From NCBI RefSeq assembly GCF_000143415.4, contig NW_003314290.1, positions 1,325,210 through 1,389,209 on the forward strand: DNA of 64,000 nucleotides, read 5' to 3'. This DNA is from Selaginella moellendorffii (Eukaryota; Streptophyta; Lycopodiopsida; Selaginellales; Selaginellaceae). Shown here piece after piece: positions 21,709 to 35,872 of this stretch. The translations under genes and the position numbers were made by a program. Every line of letters begins with the position of its first letter. Position 1 is the first letter of the stretch. The notes beneath the pieces were generated by a model that saw only the letters and a list, made by a program, of their open reading frames with translations, had not been told where the DNA came from and made no database searches.

Positions 21709-23186
21709 ATGGCCTCGGCGACTTCCATCGGTGCTAGATCCGTGTGCTGGTCCTCGGAGGAACTACTTGCTGGGAGATCGTCATGGAGCCTTGGAAGCAC
21801 CAGTAGAGTGAGCTTTCTCAGCAGAAATCCTCCAAAGGCTATGGCTCTCAACCTCAAGAAGAAGAACGCAAAGTTCTTCCTCCAAATTCGAGCTGTGTCT
21901 TCCACTCCAACCATAGCTGAGGACACTCCCTCGTCTCCAGCATCGACAAGTAAGACGACAACTTTTGCTCTCTTTTTTTTCTAGATATTTTTCCAGTTCA
22001 CTGTTCATGGAGGTCTTAAACAACAACTCTTCCGACTTAACTTACGGTGTGTGTTGTGGTCAGGCGAATCTGCATTGATCCTCATCCGACATGGTGAATC
22101 GCTGTGGAACCAGAAGAATCTTTTCACGGGATGTGTAGACGTTCCACTTTCTCGTGAAGGTGTCGAAGAGGCAATTGAAGCAGGCAAGAGAATTTCCAAT
22201 TTGCCAGTTGATGTGATCTTTACGTCCGCTTTGATTCGAGCTCAAATGACCGCCATGCTTGCCATGACTCAGCACCGCATGAAGAAGGTAAAAAAAAAAA
22301 AGAAAGAGTTCTTGAGTTTTGTTTTTTGTTTTTCTCTTTTCTCAAAAAATATTTCTTTTCTTTTGTTTTAGGTGCCCGTGATTTTGCACAATGAAAGCAG
22401 CCGAGCAAAATCCTGGAGCACCGTATTCAGCTCGAAGACGAAGAACGAAACGATTCCAGTTTTTACTGCCTGGGAGCTCAACGAAAGAATGTGAGTACTT
22501 GTCTCTTTTTTCAAGCCGATAGTTCTCATTGAAGCAAAGCGTCCAGGTATGGCGAGCTCCAGGGACTAAACAAGAAAGAGACCGCCGAGAAGTATGGCGT
22601 CCAAAAGGTCCAGGAATGGAGACGGAGCTACGACATTCCTCCTCCAAACGGAGAGAGTTTGGCTATGTGCGCTGAGAGAGCCGTGGACTATTTTTGCAGA
22701 GAGGTATTTCTAAAACTTTCCCAGCGAAAAATTCAATCTTTTTTCTTTTCTCTCTCGCAGATCGAACCACAGCTTTCCAGTGGCAAGAACGTTTTGATCG
22801 CTGCGCATGGAAATTCTCTACGATCGATCATCATGTATCTCGACAGCCTTACACCACAAGAGGTAGAAAGTTTTAATCCGTTTGGCTAGAAAATTCTCAG
22901 GCATTTTTTTACTCAAGGTGATTGAACTTGAGCTTTCGACTGGAGTCCCAATGCTCTACGTGTTCAAGGACGGCAAATTTTTGCGGCGTGGAAGTCCCAT
23001 AAGCCCCGATTCCACTGGTCCATACGCATTTACTCCAGTAAGTAATTCTGTTTCTCATTTTCTGCGATGGAAGTTGGTAATTGCCAATTTTGTTTCCAGG
23101 ATTTGGCACTGTATCGTGAGAGGCTGGACAAAATGCTAGAGCAAGAGACGAAAACCATGGAAGAGATCGCAGAGTCAGAAAATTGA
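21709..23186 (+). CDS. 2,3-bisphosphoglycerate-dependent phosphoglycerate mutase, plastid-type
   Basis: Seven exons (21709-21949, 22064-22287, 22372-22490, 22547-22703, 22761-22862, 22918-23037, 23100-23186) give 349 residues. The enzyme interconverts 3- and 2-phosphoglycerate. The phosphohistidine motif LIRHGESLWN (His90), NLFTGCVDVPLS, YGELQGLNKKETA and AAHGNSLRSI (second catalytic His) are present, as in bacterial-type dPGM. The first ~75 residues are Ser/Arg/Ala-rich and lack acids at the start, like a chloroplast transit peptide. The gene diverges from eRF1, 623 bp away. Most introns have T-rich 3' ends. Confidence 0.93.
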
Positions 23187-23492
23187 GCTACTGTGTAAAA
23201 AGATTTCATCCAATTTTCAATGGTAGCTTCCCGTTTGATCAAATAAAAATTAAGGGTTCGTGGTTATTAATCCCTCTGCCGCAAAACTTTAAAAAGATAT
23301 TTATTTGCTTGACAGCAAACCAAAATCGAATAAAACAGTTTTTTCTTAGAAAAAAATTGTATATTCCAAGAAGAAAATACATTTCTACACCCTAGAAAGA
23401 ATATTCGAGAGACTGTCAAGGGTCAAAGCGGTGCCCTTGGTGTGATCCTCTTGCGATCATTTCTCTAACATCTACCACCTCCGGGAAAAAGA

Positions 23493-24160
23493 ATGAAAAA
23501 ATCGATCAAGCTCCCTGCTTGCAAGCCTGACCGTCTCGATCAATCAAAAATCTCTCCACCATCTGGATCAGTCGAAACACTCCGCCAGTTCCACATCGTT
23601 GCTTTCCACCATCCCGGCCAAATCCTGGAAAGATCCAGCATTTGTCCTCAAGCCCGCGAAACTCCTGTGCTTGCAAAGCCTGGGAGCCGGATCCACCGGA
23701 AGGCTCGCCGCTGGGATGCAAGACATGGAAGCGCTCCTCCTGATCGTCTCCTTGGCGGCGCTGGCGCTGGAGCACCGCGCCTCCTTGTGTGGGCTGGTCA
23801 CGCTCTTCCAGGTAGGGGGTTTGTGGAGGCCACAGCTACAATTAGAGTGATAGCGCTTCTTCTCGCACTGGCATGGATCGATGCAAGCCAACGCCGTTGG
23901 AAGATACCCCTCCATCCTTGATCGATCGACTATCTATCTATTCGATCTTTCTATCCCTTGCAAGTGACGTGATGCTGAGCTACCTGCGACTCGAATTGCA
24001 TGGATTGAAAGATCGCGGGCCATTAAATCCTCACATCCTGGAGCCTCGACACCACAGGAAAGGATTTGCCTCGGCGAGAGAAATCGCCTCGCTACCGCGG
24101 CCTCTGCCTCGTCCAAGAATGCGTTGTGGAGGCCGCCTTTAAGACTCGTGTTAAAAGACA
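23493..24160. other. Open reading frames of unclear strand and status
   Basis: This GC-richer patch is open on both strands. On the plus strand a frame (about 23,497-23,811) reads SWKDPAFVLKPAK and ALLLIVSLAALALEH and ends at a plausible GTAGGG donor. On the minus strand an ATG at 23,915 opens 115 codons with a Cys-rich start (CIDPCQCEKKRYHSNCSC), ending at 23,568. I recognise neither product. At most one is real. Confidence 0.25.
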
Positions 24161-26340
24161 CTTATTTTACTTTGGTAGTGTAAACTACCGCAAATAGGGA
24201 GGGAACTCGTTTACCACGAATTGAACGCCTTTTCCTCGTCGAGGTCTGGGAGAACAGTGTTCGTTGGTTAAATTGGTTTATTTATTTATTTTTCCTTTAA
24301 AAAATTAGGTTTTTCATTTTTGCTGTTACCTTTCTCAAGGCATGGAAGTTTATCTTATTGACACAAAACTGTAGCTAACATTTTGCTATCTCCAACTTGT
24401 TCTCCAAACAGGAAATTGCATAACTACAACACAACTAAAACACAACTGTTTAGGTGGCTTGATCCGGATTTGATTCTATTTGATTTTTTGAGGAGTTTGC
24501 CCCCAAATTCCATCCAAGGAGCAAGAAAACCCAACCCTTCCATGATCTCTTTTGCTTGTTTTCTTCGATCTTGGCTTTCTTGGCCACAAAGGAAGAGAGA
24601 TTCTTACTTAGAGCCCCCAACATTTTAAGTTTCTCTTGGGCCCCCAGTCGCATCTTCAACTTGACCCGTTTGTCCTGTTAGTATGAGACGTGCATGAAGA
24701 CGAGCAGCGGGACCATCTCCTTTGTTTTTCTAATTGTAAGCTCTTTTTTTTTGGGAAGATGTGTCATTAACTTAGACATTGTTAACTGTGGGAAGGAAAG
24801 ATAAACTCTTCTGTTTGTTTAATAACCTTTAAACATTTTTTGGGGCATTATTTATCTAGTTTTTTCCCGCTGAGTTGACTTGATTGAGAGTGGCTCAAAC
24901 ACCAAATTTAAACAAAAAACTTTGAATTGCGATGCCATGCACATGGATGACTATGCATGCCCATGCATGCTGCAACACGCACTTTTGTTGATCTTGTGCT
25001 GCTACGTCATTATGATCCCACGGAAGCATCTTGTACGGCGGTGGGCAACCCGAGCCCTAACAACAACACTTGGTTGACGAGAGCGTCGACAATCTGGCCG
25101 ACAAGGCTAGGCTGGTTTTTTTTTTTTGCCTGGAACCCTAAAATCTACCTCGGCGGCGTGGGATTCTGAATGGCGGAGAATCTGATCGGCAGCCAGCTTC
25201 TAGATTTTAATCCCCACTTTGGTGGTTAGGCTTGTGCAATCCCCAAACAGATATAGATAGATTAGATATGTATGTGTGTGAGTGTGATTTCATTCAAGAA
25301 ATGCCATGCAAGAAATATCAGGGTTTCTAGATTGTTTGTGACTGATGGCACTTTGGATTGGATGGATCACCTCAAAGGGTTTCTTTCCCCTCCAAACAAT
25401 CCTTCCTCTCCAGTGCCCACATTCTTTGTCGTGGCTTGCTTGCTTTTGTCGAAGATCTCTTCTTTTTATTTTACTTTTTATAAAAGTTTTTCATCGCGCT
25501 ACTTTCTTATCCTTGTCCTTCCGTTTTCGACACAGGCAAGCATCCATTATTTCTGTGGCCACAATTTTCAGCATTAGGGTTTGCATTGAATGCCACCAAA
25601 CCTTGTATTCCCTATGATTGATGCCACTTTTCCTCCAACCTTTGCTACACTCTCTATCCGTTCATTCCCTGGCTTACTCACGATCAATCAATTGCAACTT
25701 TTTGCCCGCCGACGTGTCAGGTGACGTCATCATACTACCTATACAAATTGCTAACCTAGGGCCTAAGGAGCAAATGCCCCGTGTGTGAATCTTCCAAATA
25801 TAAGAAGCAGCGAAGAATAGGACAAGGTGACGTGGGGTCACACATTGAAATTGTATAAGCAACGATCTTTTCTAGTACACAAAATTTCCCATTTGATATT
25901 GATTTGATCATGTAGTGCGTCTATAGTTGGGGAACAAAGTTAGGCCTTGGAAGGTTGGCAAGGAGAAAAACCTCTCTTTCTTGCCCTATCTCAATTCCAT
26001 CTCTCCTTTTTTTTGTCAAGTGATGTGTCTAGAAGCCCGTGCGACTCGCTAAAATCGAATAACAAGACTTGTTCCGGGAAAGTGATACCTCTGGTTTTAC
26101 AATGTCAATCCCTATGATTTTGGAGAGAAGAAATCTTAATTTTTTAAGACATTAAAATCCCAACAACAATGCTTCGAAAGATCAAACACTCTGATCAATC
26201 TAATACATTTTTTCTTTTTAAGATAGAAATTTCCCCCGAGGAAGCGAAGATTCTCCCTACCTTGATAACGACACCGCAAGGCACTGGGATTCCGGCTTAA
26301 GTAATCCTGCTTTGACCAGGTCGCCCTTGTGTTAGGTGGA
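24161..26340. other. Intergenic, no supported gene
   Basis: Short ORFs only, with no motif I recognise. A minus-strand ORF at 26,136-26,468 overlaps promoter-like sequence and is not called. Confidence 0.5.
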
Positions 26341-26365
26341 AGCCTAGACCTAGGGCGCGCGGATG

Positions 26366-26397
26366 GCCACGTGGCAGATAACTGACACGTGACGTGG
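26366..26397. promoter_or_regulatory. G-box and TGACG cluster upstream of the bZIP gene
   Basis: The palindrome GCCACGTGGC (26,366-26,375) is followed by TGACACGTGACGTGG (26,383-26,397), which holds a CACGTG and a TGACG. These are bZIP binding sites; TGACG is the core recognised by TGA factors, and the gene downstream encodes a TGA factor. A TATAAT at about 26,541 could be the TATA box. Confidence 0.5.
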
Positions 26398-26971
26398 CCC
26401 ACCTCCGCGCGATGTGGCGGCGAGTCAAACGTGATGGCGTATTCAAACCCTCCACGTATGCATGCCATGCGTCGGCTATCATGAGGTCATAATGGTATGG
26501 GAATGGGCATCGATGGCCATGCATGGCCATCCCAAGGCATTATAATGAATGTATCACACAGTCTTTGACCACTCTTCTCCTTCTTCTTCCTCGGTCTATA
26601 GCGGGCGCTCACTAGCGCTTTCAATCCACTTGCTCTTTCTTCTCGAGTTCATCGACTCTTTCGACTCGTGAATCGATGAATCGATCGGTTTCGATCGATC
26701 AACTAGCTCGTGTCGATCTCTTCCTGTAAATCTTCTCCAGGCTATAGAAATCTTCCGTGTAGATTTACTTACAGCGACAGGAAAGGAGAAACCGCGAGTG
26801 GTGGAAAGCTCGTTTCTCAGATTTTGGGTGTGGGTCTAGAGCTCTCCAGAAGCATTAGCTTGAGATTGGAACCTTGGAAAGGAAGGATTTGTAGAGTCAC
26901 ACAGGGATTTGGAACGGAGAATGAGGCCGCGGCAACACCAGCACCAGCAAGAGCAAAGTTCCCAGGATTGA

Positions 26972-29720
26972 ATGGCAGCTGCGAATCGAGAAGTGGAGGC
27001 CGTGCCTTTGCTCCACTTGCCTGGCTCGCTCGCAAGCGATCATCACCAGGGCATGCAAGGCCTTTCAGTCGCTGCTCCTCCGCATTACATGTAAATCGTT
27101 TCTACAGTTGCTTGTCTCTCCTTGTTCTAGTTCTTCCTTGCAAGAGGGTCATGGATTCTTGCTTGTTTTTGCTTTGCATCGCATTCCGATCATTCGTTTT
27201 CGTTTTCTCGTTCTCTTTCTCTCTCTCTCTCCGTAGCTAGCTTTGCCTAAAGTTGCTTGTTTGCTTCTTCTTGGCTATGGCGAAACACTACTAATGGTTT
27301 AATGGTTTCCTTCTTTTCTTTTCTTTGTGAGCGTAGAGGATCGTTCGTGGCGGATCCTCTGAGAGATCAGAGCGGCGCTTACGATCTGGGAGAGCTGGAG
27401 CAGCCTCTGAGCTTCGGGATCGACGGTGGCAGCGAGCACAGCTTCGAAAGACGAAGTAAGTTCTACAGAACTTTCGAAAAAGAAAAGAGAAAAGAAATCC
27501 TTCCATCTCCTTTAAGTTCCATAGTTCCGTTTCCTGACCCCGTTAGTGGATTTATACTACATGAGAGTTTGAAAAGTTCTTCCCATATCTCTCTCTCTCT
27601 CCAGAGCAGCCTTTCTCCTCATGATTGACGAAGCAATTCCTCCGCGATTAAATGCCTCTCAACATTTCTCTTTGTTTTCTCCTCCTTTCCGTGTCGCCAG
27701 GCGCGATCGCCCAAGCAAGAAACACGTTGAACATTCTTCCCGCCGGTCCTGTGCGCTTCGACAACACCCCTCCAAACAACAAGGTGTGTGCGCGCGTGTG
27801 TGTGAGTGTGTGATTTCTAGAACTCAAACAAGCACAAACTTTTGCTAACTCCGCTTTGATCTCTCTGCAAATTTCTCGCCACCACCATTACAATCCAGCA
27901 GCAGCACCCAGGCTCGTCGCAAGTCACCTCACCGTCTGCGGCGAGCACAGACTCTCGGTTCTCGCAATACACGTCCTCGGGACGAGGCGGCATTCAACCT
28001 GGCTTTGAGTCGCCAACTAGCCGCTTGGACAATTGGGGGGACTCGAGAACCACGGACAACAACAGCCCCAGGACCGACACCTCCACGGACATGGAAACTA
28101 ATGTTATCAAGGTAGTACAGCAAAAAAGGGTGAAAGTTCTTTCTCGGTTTTCGCAAATTGCAACCTTTTCTCTTGTGTTTCTTACAGTGTTTTGTTGTTG
28201 GTGTAGTCAGAACAAAACCAGCAGCAAGCAGCAGGGGCAGCAGGATCAAACCACCACCATCGCCGCGAGCATAAAAATCTGGATGCAAAGGTTTGAATTC
28301 TCCTTTCTTCTTCTTGGAATAACTGTAGGAAAGAAAACCTTCCAGGCACTGCGGAGGCTGGCCCAGAATCGAGAGGCCGCTCGCAAGAGTCGATTACGAA
28401 AAAAGGTATAATTCCCATCTTCTTTTCTTTGAAGAACATATTACTAAGTAGAAACTTATAAACAGGCATACGTTCAGCAGCTTGAATCGAGCCGGATGAA
28501 ACTAAACCAGCTCGAGCAAGAGCTTCAGCGCGCTCGTCAACAGGTTTCTTAAATCCCTTGAGTTTCCTTCTAGTGTTTGAGTTCCAAACAAGACACTAAC
28601 TTTCTCTCGTTTTCTTCCGTTTCTTTAGCAGGGCTTCTACGTCGGTGCCGGGGGCTATGGAGAGCACCTCGCCGGAGCTAATGCACCATTAAATCCAGGT
28701 ATCAAGAAAAAACCAACCAGAGAAAACTGGAAAACCATTTGATTGAATGAATGACTCGAGCGTTTTTTTAGGTGCCGCTGCCTTTGACATGGACTACGCA
28801 CGGTGGCTGGAAGAGCAACACAGGCAGCTATGCGAGCTCCGGAGCGCTCTCCAGTCTCACGTCGCGGACAACGAGCTGAGAGTTTTGGTGGACAACGGCC
28901 TGGCGCACTACGACGAGATCTTCCGGATGAAGAGCGTCGCGGCCAAGGCCGACGTCTTCCACCTCGTCTCCGGGATGTGGAAGTCTCCCGCCGAGCGCTG
29001 CTTCATGTGGATGGGAGGATTCAGACCCTCGGAGCTTCTCAAGGTAAGCTGTATCGTATCGATCTTAAGTTGGCTGACGAGAAGATGAAAAAATTTGTTT
29101 TTTTCTGTTAGATCTTGATTCCACAGCTGGAGCCCCTCACCGAGCAGCAGCTGATGGGGATTTGCAACCTCCAGCAATCCTCGCAGCAGGCCGAGGACGC
29201 TTTGTCGCAGGGAATGGAGGCTCTCCAGCAGTCCCTCTCCGACACTCTGGCCTCGGGATCGCTGGGGGCCTCGTCCAACGTCGCAAACTACATGGGACAG
29301 ATGGCTATGGCCATGGGGAAGCTCGGCACTCTGGAAAACTTTGTTCGTCAGGTAAAGCCAAACTCTTTCTTCTTCTTTTTTCATTTCCAGCAGTTTTTCT
29401 TGGTCTTGCTCTCCATAATGAAAGTTCTGCCTTAGTTTTCCACAGCTTTTTCTATGGGGCATTATTGTTTTTCTTTCTTCTTTGTTCGTTTTTTTCGTTG
29501 GTGCTTTTTGGATTCGATATCAATGTCCTTGTTTTGATTCGTTTTTTCTTTGTTTCTACTGGACATGACTCAGGCTGACAACCTTCGCCAGCAAACGCTC
29601 CAGCAAATGCACAGGATTCTCACCACGAGACAAGCCGCCAGGGGACTTTTGGCGATGGGCGACTACTTTGCAAGGCTCCGAGCCTTGAGCTCTCTGTGGT
29701 CAGCCCGTCCCAGGGAATGA
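26972..29720 (+). CDS. TGA-class bZIP transcription factor (bZIP plus DOG1 domain)
   Basis: Eleven exons join in frame to 493 residues: 26972-27090, 27337-27455, 27701-27783, 27899-28111, 28207-28290, 28346-28405, 28466-28543, 28632-28698, 28772-29043, 29112-29351, 29574-29720. The basic region RRLAQNREAARKSRLRKK (about 209-226) and the first zipper heptads (YVQQLESSRMKLNQLEQ) are the TGA signature. The C-terminal DOG1 domain starts at about 275 (YARWLEEQHRQ, CFMWMGGFRPSELLK, VRQADNLRQQT). The long N-terminal part (Gln/Ser-rich, ~200 residues) resembles TGA9/TGA10 or PERIANTHIA-type members. The start is inferred: an ATG at 26,972 gives an open exon ending at a GTAAAT donor with the right phase. 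Exon 4 could start 3 or 6 bp later in a CAG repeat. Confidence 0.9.
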
Positions 29721-30234
29721 AGAACGAGCAATCCATCAACCACAAATCTCCATTCCATCCTAACTCTTCGTTCCACCATGATCATCAATCAGCTTTGATC
29801 CAGTCGACGGCGCTTCGATGTGCCTTGAAGGTCGAAAACTCCTGCCGGCCAACGAGATGATCTCGCAAACTGTGGATGATCCAATCCAGGGGACAGACGT
29901 ACTACGATTTCTAACGAACACGGAGCTGCACGCACGAATCCGAGACGACAGCAATCGAACAAGTACTGTGAATACATTTGAAAGAGGCCAAAGCCGACGT
30001 GATTTTTGTACAAGGAGGTGGCGGACACCGTTTGGCCTGTGTAACATCCCTAATGTGAATTTGATTTTGAATAAACATTAATGATCATGCAAAAGAACTG
30101 AACTTTGTCTAACATGAAAGTTTAAATTTATAAATTATAACCGTTAAACTATTGCGCTTATACTTGGAATATCCTTTTTTTAATTAAAGACTGGGAGATA
30201 CTTCCCAACTGCTGGACTATACCCACCACGAAAA
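29721..30234. other. 3' UTR of the bZIP gene and intergenic sequence
   Basis: No additional ORF is supported. AATAAA-like signals occur near 30,068. Confidence 0.5.
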
Positions 30235-30241
30235 TATATAT
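30235..30241 (+). promoter_or_regulatory. TATA box of the UGT gene
   Basis: TATATAT about 113 bp upstream of the ATG, in otherwise GC-balanced sequence. Confidence 0.5.
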
Positions 30242-30353
30242 TCAGTATTATCGGGTGTCTCTGAACCAAACATGGAAGAGACAAACGAAGAACAGAGCTC
30301 AGGAAACCAAAATCATTGTAGCTATTGGAAAGGAGGAAGAGGAGGAGAGAAAA

Positions 30354-31805
30354 ATGGGGGCCAGGAAGCCTCACCTTGTGGCGCTGGCACTCACGGGTGA
30401 AGGTCACGTCACTCCAATGATGCATCTTTGCGCTTTCCTCTCAAAAGTCCACAAATTCTCCATCACTTTCGCGCTCCTCAGCTCCCTCGACTCGATTCTT
30501 CGCAAGAAATCCTGGCCACCACCAGGCACGGACATAACTCTGGTGGAAGTCCAAGGCACCCCGTACGTCCACCGCGAGCGTCCCCCCGCGTCGAAAAGGT
30601 TCGATATTACTCCCATTCACGAGCACTGGAAGGAGAAGTTTCCAGAGCCCCTCAAGAGATTCTTGGAGGAGCTCCAGTTTGTGGATTGCCTGGTTTGCGA
30701 CTATCAACTAAGCTGGGCGATTGATGTTGCGAGCAAGCTCGGCATTTCAGGAGCGATCTTGTTCACTGGGTGCGTCACTTGGAGCTGGTTTGAATCCAAC
30801 ATGGCTCAGCTGGTATCGACCGGAGTTGTTCCAATGGAAGATCCGGGTAAGCTAGCTCTAGATCAAAGTCCCAGGTTCTTCCAATCCATTCTCTTCCGTA
30901 CAGAGCTTGCCGAAGACGAGGACTATCCAGTCTTGGAGAAACCAGTCAAGCTGCGAAGGTCCGACATACCTTGGCACTTTTGGAACAATCGACCTTGGCA
31001 GGAGCATACGATCAATAGCAATGCCGATGCTTTCGTCAGAGCCCGATGGACCCTCGTTTCGTCCTGCGAGGAACTCGAGCCGGAGATCACGGGGGCCATG
31101 AAACAAGCCATAGGTGGCGACAAGTTCCTGCCGGTTGGTCCGCTGTTCCTCCTTGGCGATCGTCCAGAGGACACCGGGTTCACGAGCTTTGATCCAAAGT
31201 GCCTCGGCTGGCTCGACCAGCAGCCGGACAAATCCGTCCTCTACATCGCGTTTGGCAGCGTCGCCGAGCTCTCGATCGAAGAACTCGTCGAGTTTGGCGA
31301 GGGGCTTGTCGCGAGCAAGCAAAAGTTCCTGTGGGTGACGAGGCCGAGCAAGGATGAAAACACCAACGAGTTCTACGAGAGCTTTGGCGACAAGAATAGG
31401 GAGCAAGGATTCGTCACGTCTTGGGCTCCGCAAGCTCGGGTTCTCTCGCACTCGTCGGTGGGAGCCTTCCTTTCTCACTGTGGATGGAACTCGACTATAG
31501 AGGGTGTCTCGAGCGGTAAGGTGATTCTATGCTGGCCTTGTCTGTTCGATCAGAATCTAAACCGGAGGCTCGTTGTGGAGAACTGGAGAGTTGGATTTGG
31601 ATTTGACAAGACCCAAGGAAAAGTTCGTAGAGAAGAGGTGGAGAGGGTGATACGTCTGGCTATGAAGGAAGACCAAGGCAGGGAAGCACGGCGAAGAGTT
31701 GAAGAGCTCAGCGGCAAGATGAAACGGGCAGTCACAGTACCTGGCGGTGTCTCCCTGCAAAATCTCGAGAAATTCGTCTGGGAGATTGTGAGCTCCAGAG
31801 TTTGA
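30354..31805 (+). CDS. Family-1 UDP-glycosyltransferase
   Basis: A single exon encodes 483 residues. These enzymes move a sugar from a UDP-sugar to small molecules such as flavonoids or hormones in the cytosol. The N-terminal acceptor domain has the catalytic His in GEGHVTPMM (His18). The PSPG donor-binding box begins WAPQARVLSHSSVGAF at residue 357 and continues with HCGWNST, EGVSSG and FDQ. The closing Gln suggests UDP-glucose use by family rule. The reading frame is open upstream of the ATG without another Met; 30,354 is chosen because MGARKPHLVALAL aligns with the usual UGT start. Acceptor cannot be told from sequence. Confidence 0.93.
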   Translation: MGARKPHLVALALTGEGHVTPMMHLCAFLSKVHKFSITFALLSSLDSILRKKSWPPPGTDITLVEVQGTPYVHRERPPASKRFDITPIHEHWKEKFPEPLKRFLEELQFVDCLVCDYQLSWAIDVASKLGISGAILFTGCVTWSWFESNMAQLVSTGVVPMEDPGKLALDQSPRFFQSILFRTELAEDEDYPVLEKPVKLRRSDIPWHFWNNRPWQEHTINSNADAFVRARWTLVSSCEELEPEITGAMKQAIGGDKFLPVGPLFLLGDRPEDTGFTSFDPKCLGWLDQQPDKSVLYIAFGSVAELSIEELVEFGEGLVASKQKFLWVTRPSKDENTNEFYESFGDKNREQGFVTSWAPQARVLSHSSVGAFLSHCGWNSTIEGVSSGKVILCWPCLFDQNLNRRLVVENWRVGFGFDKTQGKVRREEVERVIRLAMKEDQGREARRRVEELSGKMKRAVTVPGGVSLQNLEKFVWEIVSSRV

Positions 31806-31907
31806 AGCTGTAATAACATTCCTTAGCTTCGTATAATAAGATAAGAACCAAGAACCTTGGGAACAATATTTGCTACCCGGTCAAGTAGCGGTTCAATTTT
31901 GGATACA

Positions 31908-34042
<2,135 letters not shown>

Positions 34043-34641
34043 CGGCCGTGTAAGGGGGGAACGAGAAACAGGCAAAAGAACTTCGATCGAAGCTCACAGA
34101 AGCCTGCAGAAGGAAAGGAGGAGGATTTAAATAAGAACCAAGTGAAAGAAGAATTCAAATGGCTTACTTCCTCAAGAAAACAAGAGCCATCCTCGCCAAG
34201 CCACAGAAAAAAGAGAAAAAGAGAAGTACAAATAAGAAGAGCTCACACACAACTTGACCAAATAATCTTTGTGCATGGACTACCACACAAAAAATTGGAG
34301 GACACACCGAGCCTAGCCGCCCTCCAGGTCCGGGACTCCCAGGCTCGGTAATAGATTCTTAAGCGAAGCTCACCATTGATGAGCCAGTTTTCTTTCTTCT
34401 TCCAAGTTTTCCTGTCAACGGGACAAGTTCTTGAATTAGTTTACATCTCCAGCTAAATTTCTCATGAAACGGAATGACTTCTCCCAGAAAATATAATCAA
34501 ATTCATGATCATGGATCGTCGCGCAATACTCTACATATACCTGGAAGAGAGAACAAAAAAATATGCAGGAGATATATGAAAGCACTGGAAAGAAGAATGG
34601 ATTGGCTTGGAGCGGCAAACTCACACGCATAGAGGTTGTCG
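34043..34641. other. GGAT 5' region and CK2-beta 3' region
   Basis: Carries the GGAT 5' UTR/promoter and the 3' UTR of the upstream minus-strand gene. A minus-strand ORF at 34,436-34,630 (VYVEYCATIHDHEFDYIFW) follows a good T-rich acceptor and might be a 3' UTR exon, but has no family match I know. Confidence 0.4.
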
Positions 34642-35872
34642 CTACCTTGCGCTCTTGTGGATTTTAAAGCCATATATCCGGGGTACATAGCTTTGAACTG
34701 GCTTGGCGGGCTTGAGATAGGCGTTGGTCATCAACAGGAGATGAGCAAACGTAGTTCCAAAATATGCTCCATCAATGTCTTGAGGAGAAACAATAAAAAT
34801 CAAGGCCTTAGTTCATGGAAACACTAGATATCGAGCAAGTCCACTTACTGCCTTGGTACTTTGATCGCGGGTAGTAAAGATCCTCGCATTTCGGACAATA
34901 CATCTTGACGGTCCCGTTCCTGGGGATGTCGGACTGTCCGACTGGGAGGCACTGCTGTCCGGAGCAATGGAACCGCGGACAGCGTCCAAAATCTGCTTTC
35001 TTGTACTTTTCAAGCTGCGGGAAGGCAAAGGGAGAAAACACTGAGAACTAAGTAACGAGAAAGGTAGCACATACCATAGCAGCCATTCCTTTGCTCGTCA
35101 GAATGTAGCGGACATGGATCAGCCCGTAGAGCATCTCGGCAGCCGACTCCACCATTTCGTTTTGCTCTTCGGTGAGAATGTCTTCTGCAGGAAGACAAAC
35201 ACAGTGTTTAGAGCTCTCTTAGACAAACAGGGGCTCACCGTTTGGAGACTCGACGTCTAGAATGAGGTCCAGCGCGTAGTCATAGTAAGGAACTTGGGCG
35301 CAGAGGCCACTCAGGTTAAAATCATCCTGTATGTACTCTTCGTCCACCTCGCAAAAGAACTCGTTCCCTTTGAGCCCGCAAAACCAAGAGATCCACGACA
35401 CATCCTCTTCCTCCGAGACGCTGGCGTCGGCTTCCTCGCTATCGGTCTCGAAATCCTCCTCTAGAAGCAAAGCAAAGACAAAAAGAAAGTGAAAACCACA
35501 ATGCAAGAGCAAGAAAGAAAAAAGAATGAGACTCAGATTCAAAGGAAACAACAATGCAAGAGCAAGAAAGAAAAACGAATGAGCAACCAAAAAAGAGGAG
35601 AAGCAGCAGCACTCACCCTCGTCTGGAAACTTGCTCTTGTCGAATCCTTCCGACTTTACATGGCGGCGGCCGGAAGAAGTAGAAGGATTCTCCTGCCCAT
35701 TAGCTCCACCGCCGCCGACGCCTCCCACTCCACCGCCCTTGGAAGTGGATTGCGACTGAGAAGACACATCCTCTGTGAAGGGCTCCAGCTTGCCATAGCT
35801 CCTGCTACTCCCTGCTACTGCCGCCGCCGACGCCGCTGCTATTGCTGGAGGGCGCCCGCGGTCCTTGTACAT
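34642..35872 (-). CDS. CKB: Casein kinase II regulatory subunit beta
   Basis: Five exons (35872-35617, 35460-35239, 35184-35075, 35014-34849, 34778-34642) encode 296 residues. This is the dimeric regulatory subunit of protein kinase CK2. The N-terminal ~85 residues are Ser/Gly-rich and plant-specific. The conserved core starts [20 protein letters not shown], with the acidic groove ([12 protein letters not shown]) before it. The dimerising zinc finger has CPRFHC and CPKC pairs at about 208-245. The C terminus reads [16 protein letters not shown] and [15 protein letters not shown]. The start ATG (MYKDRGRPP) is the first in frame. Confidence 0.95.

Noticed and set aside
30858-31478. 206-codon minus-strand ORF inside the UGT gene
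   Set aside because: Shadow of the UGT exon, which has the full PSPG box.
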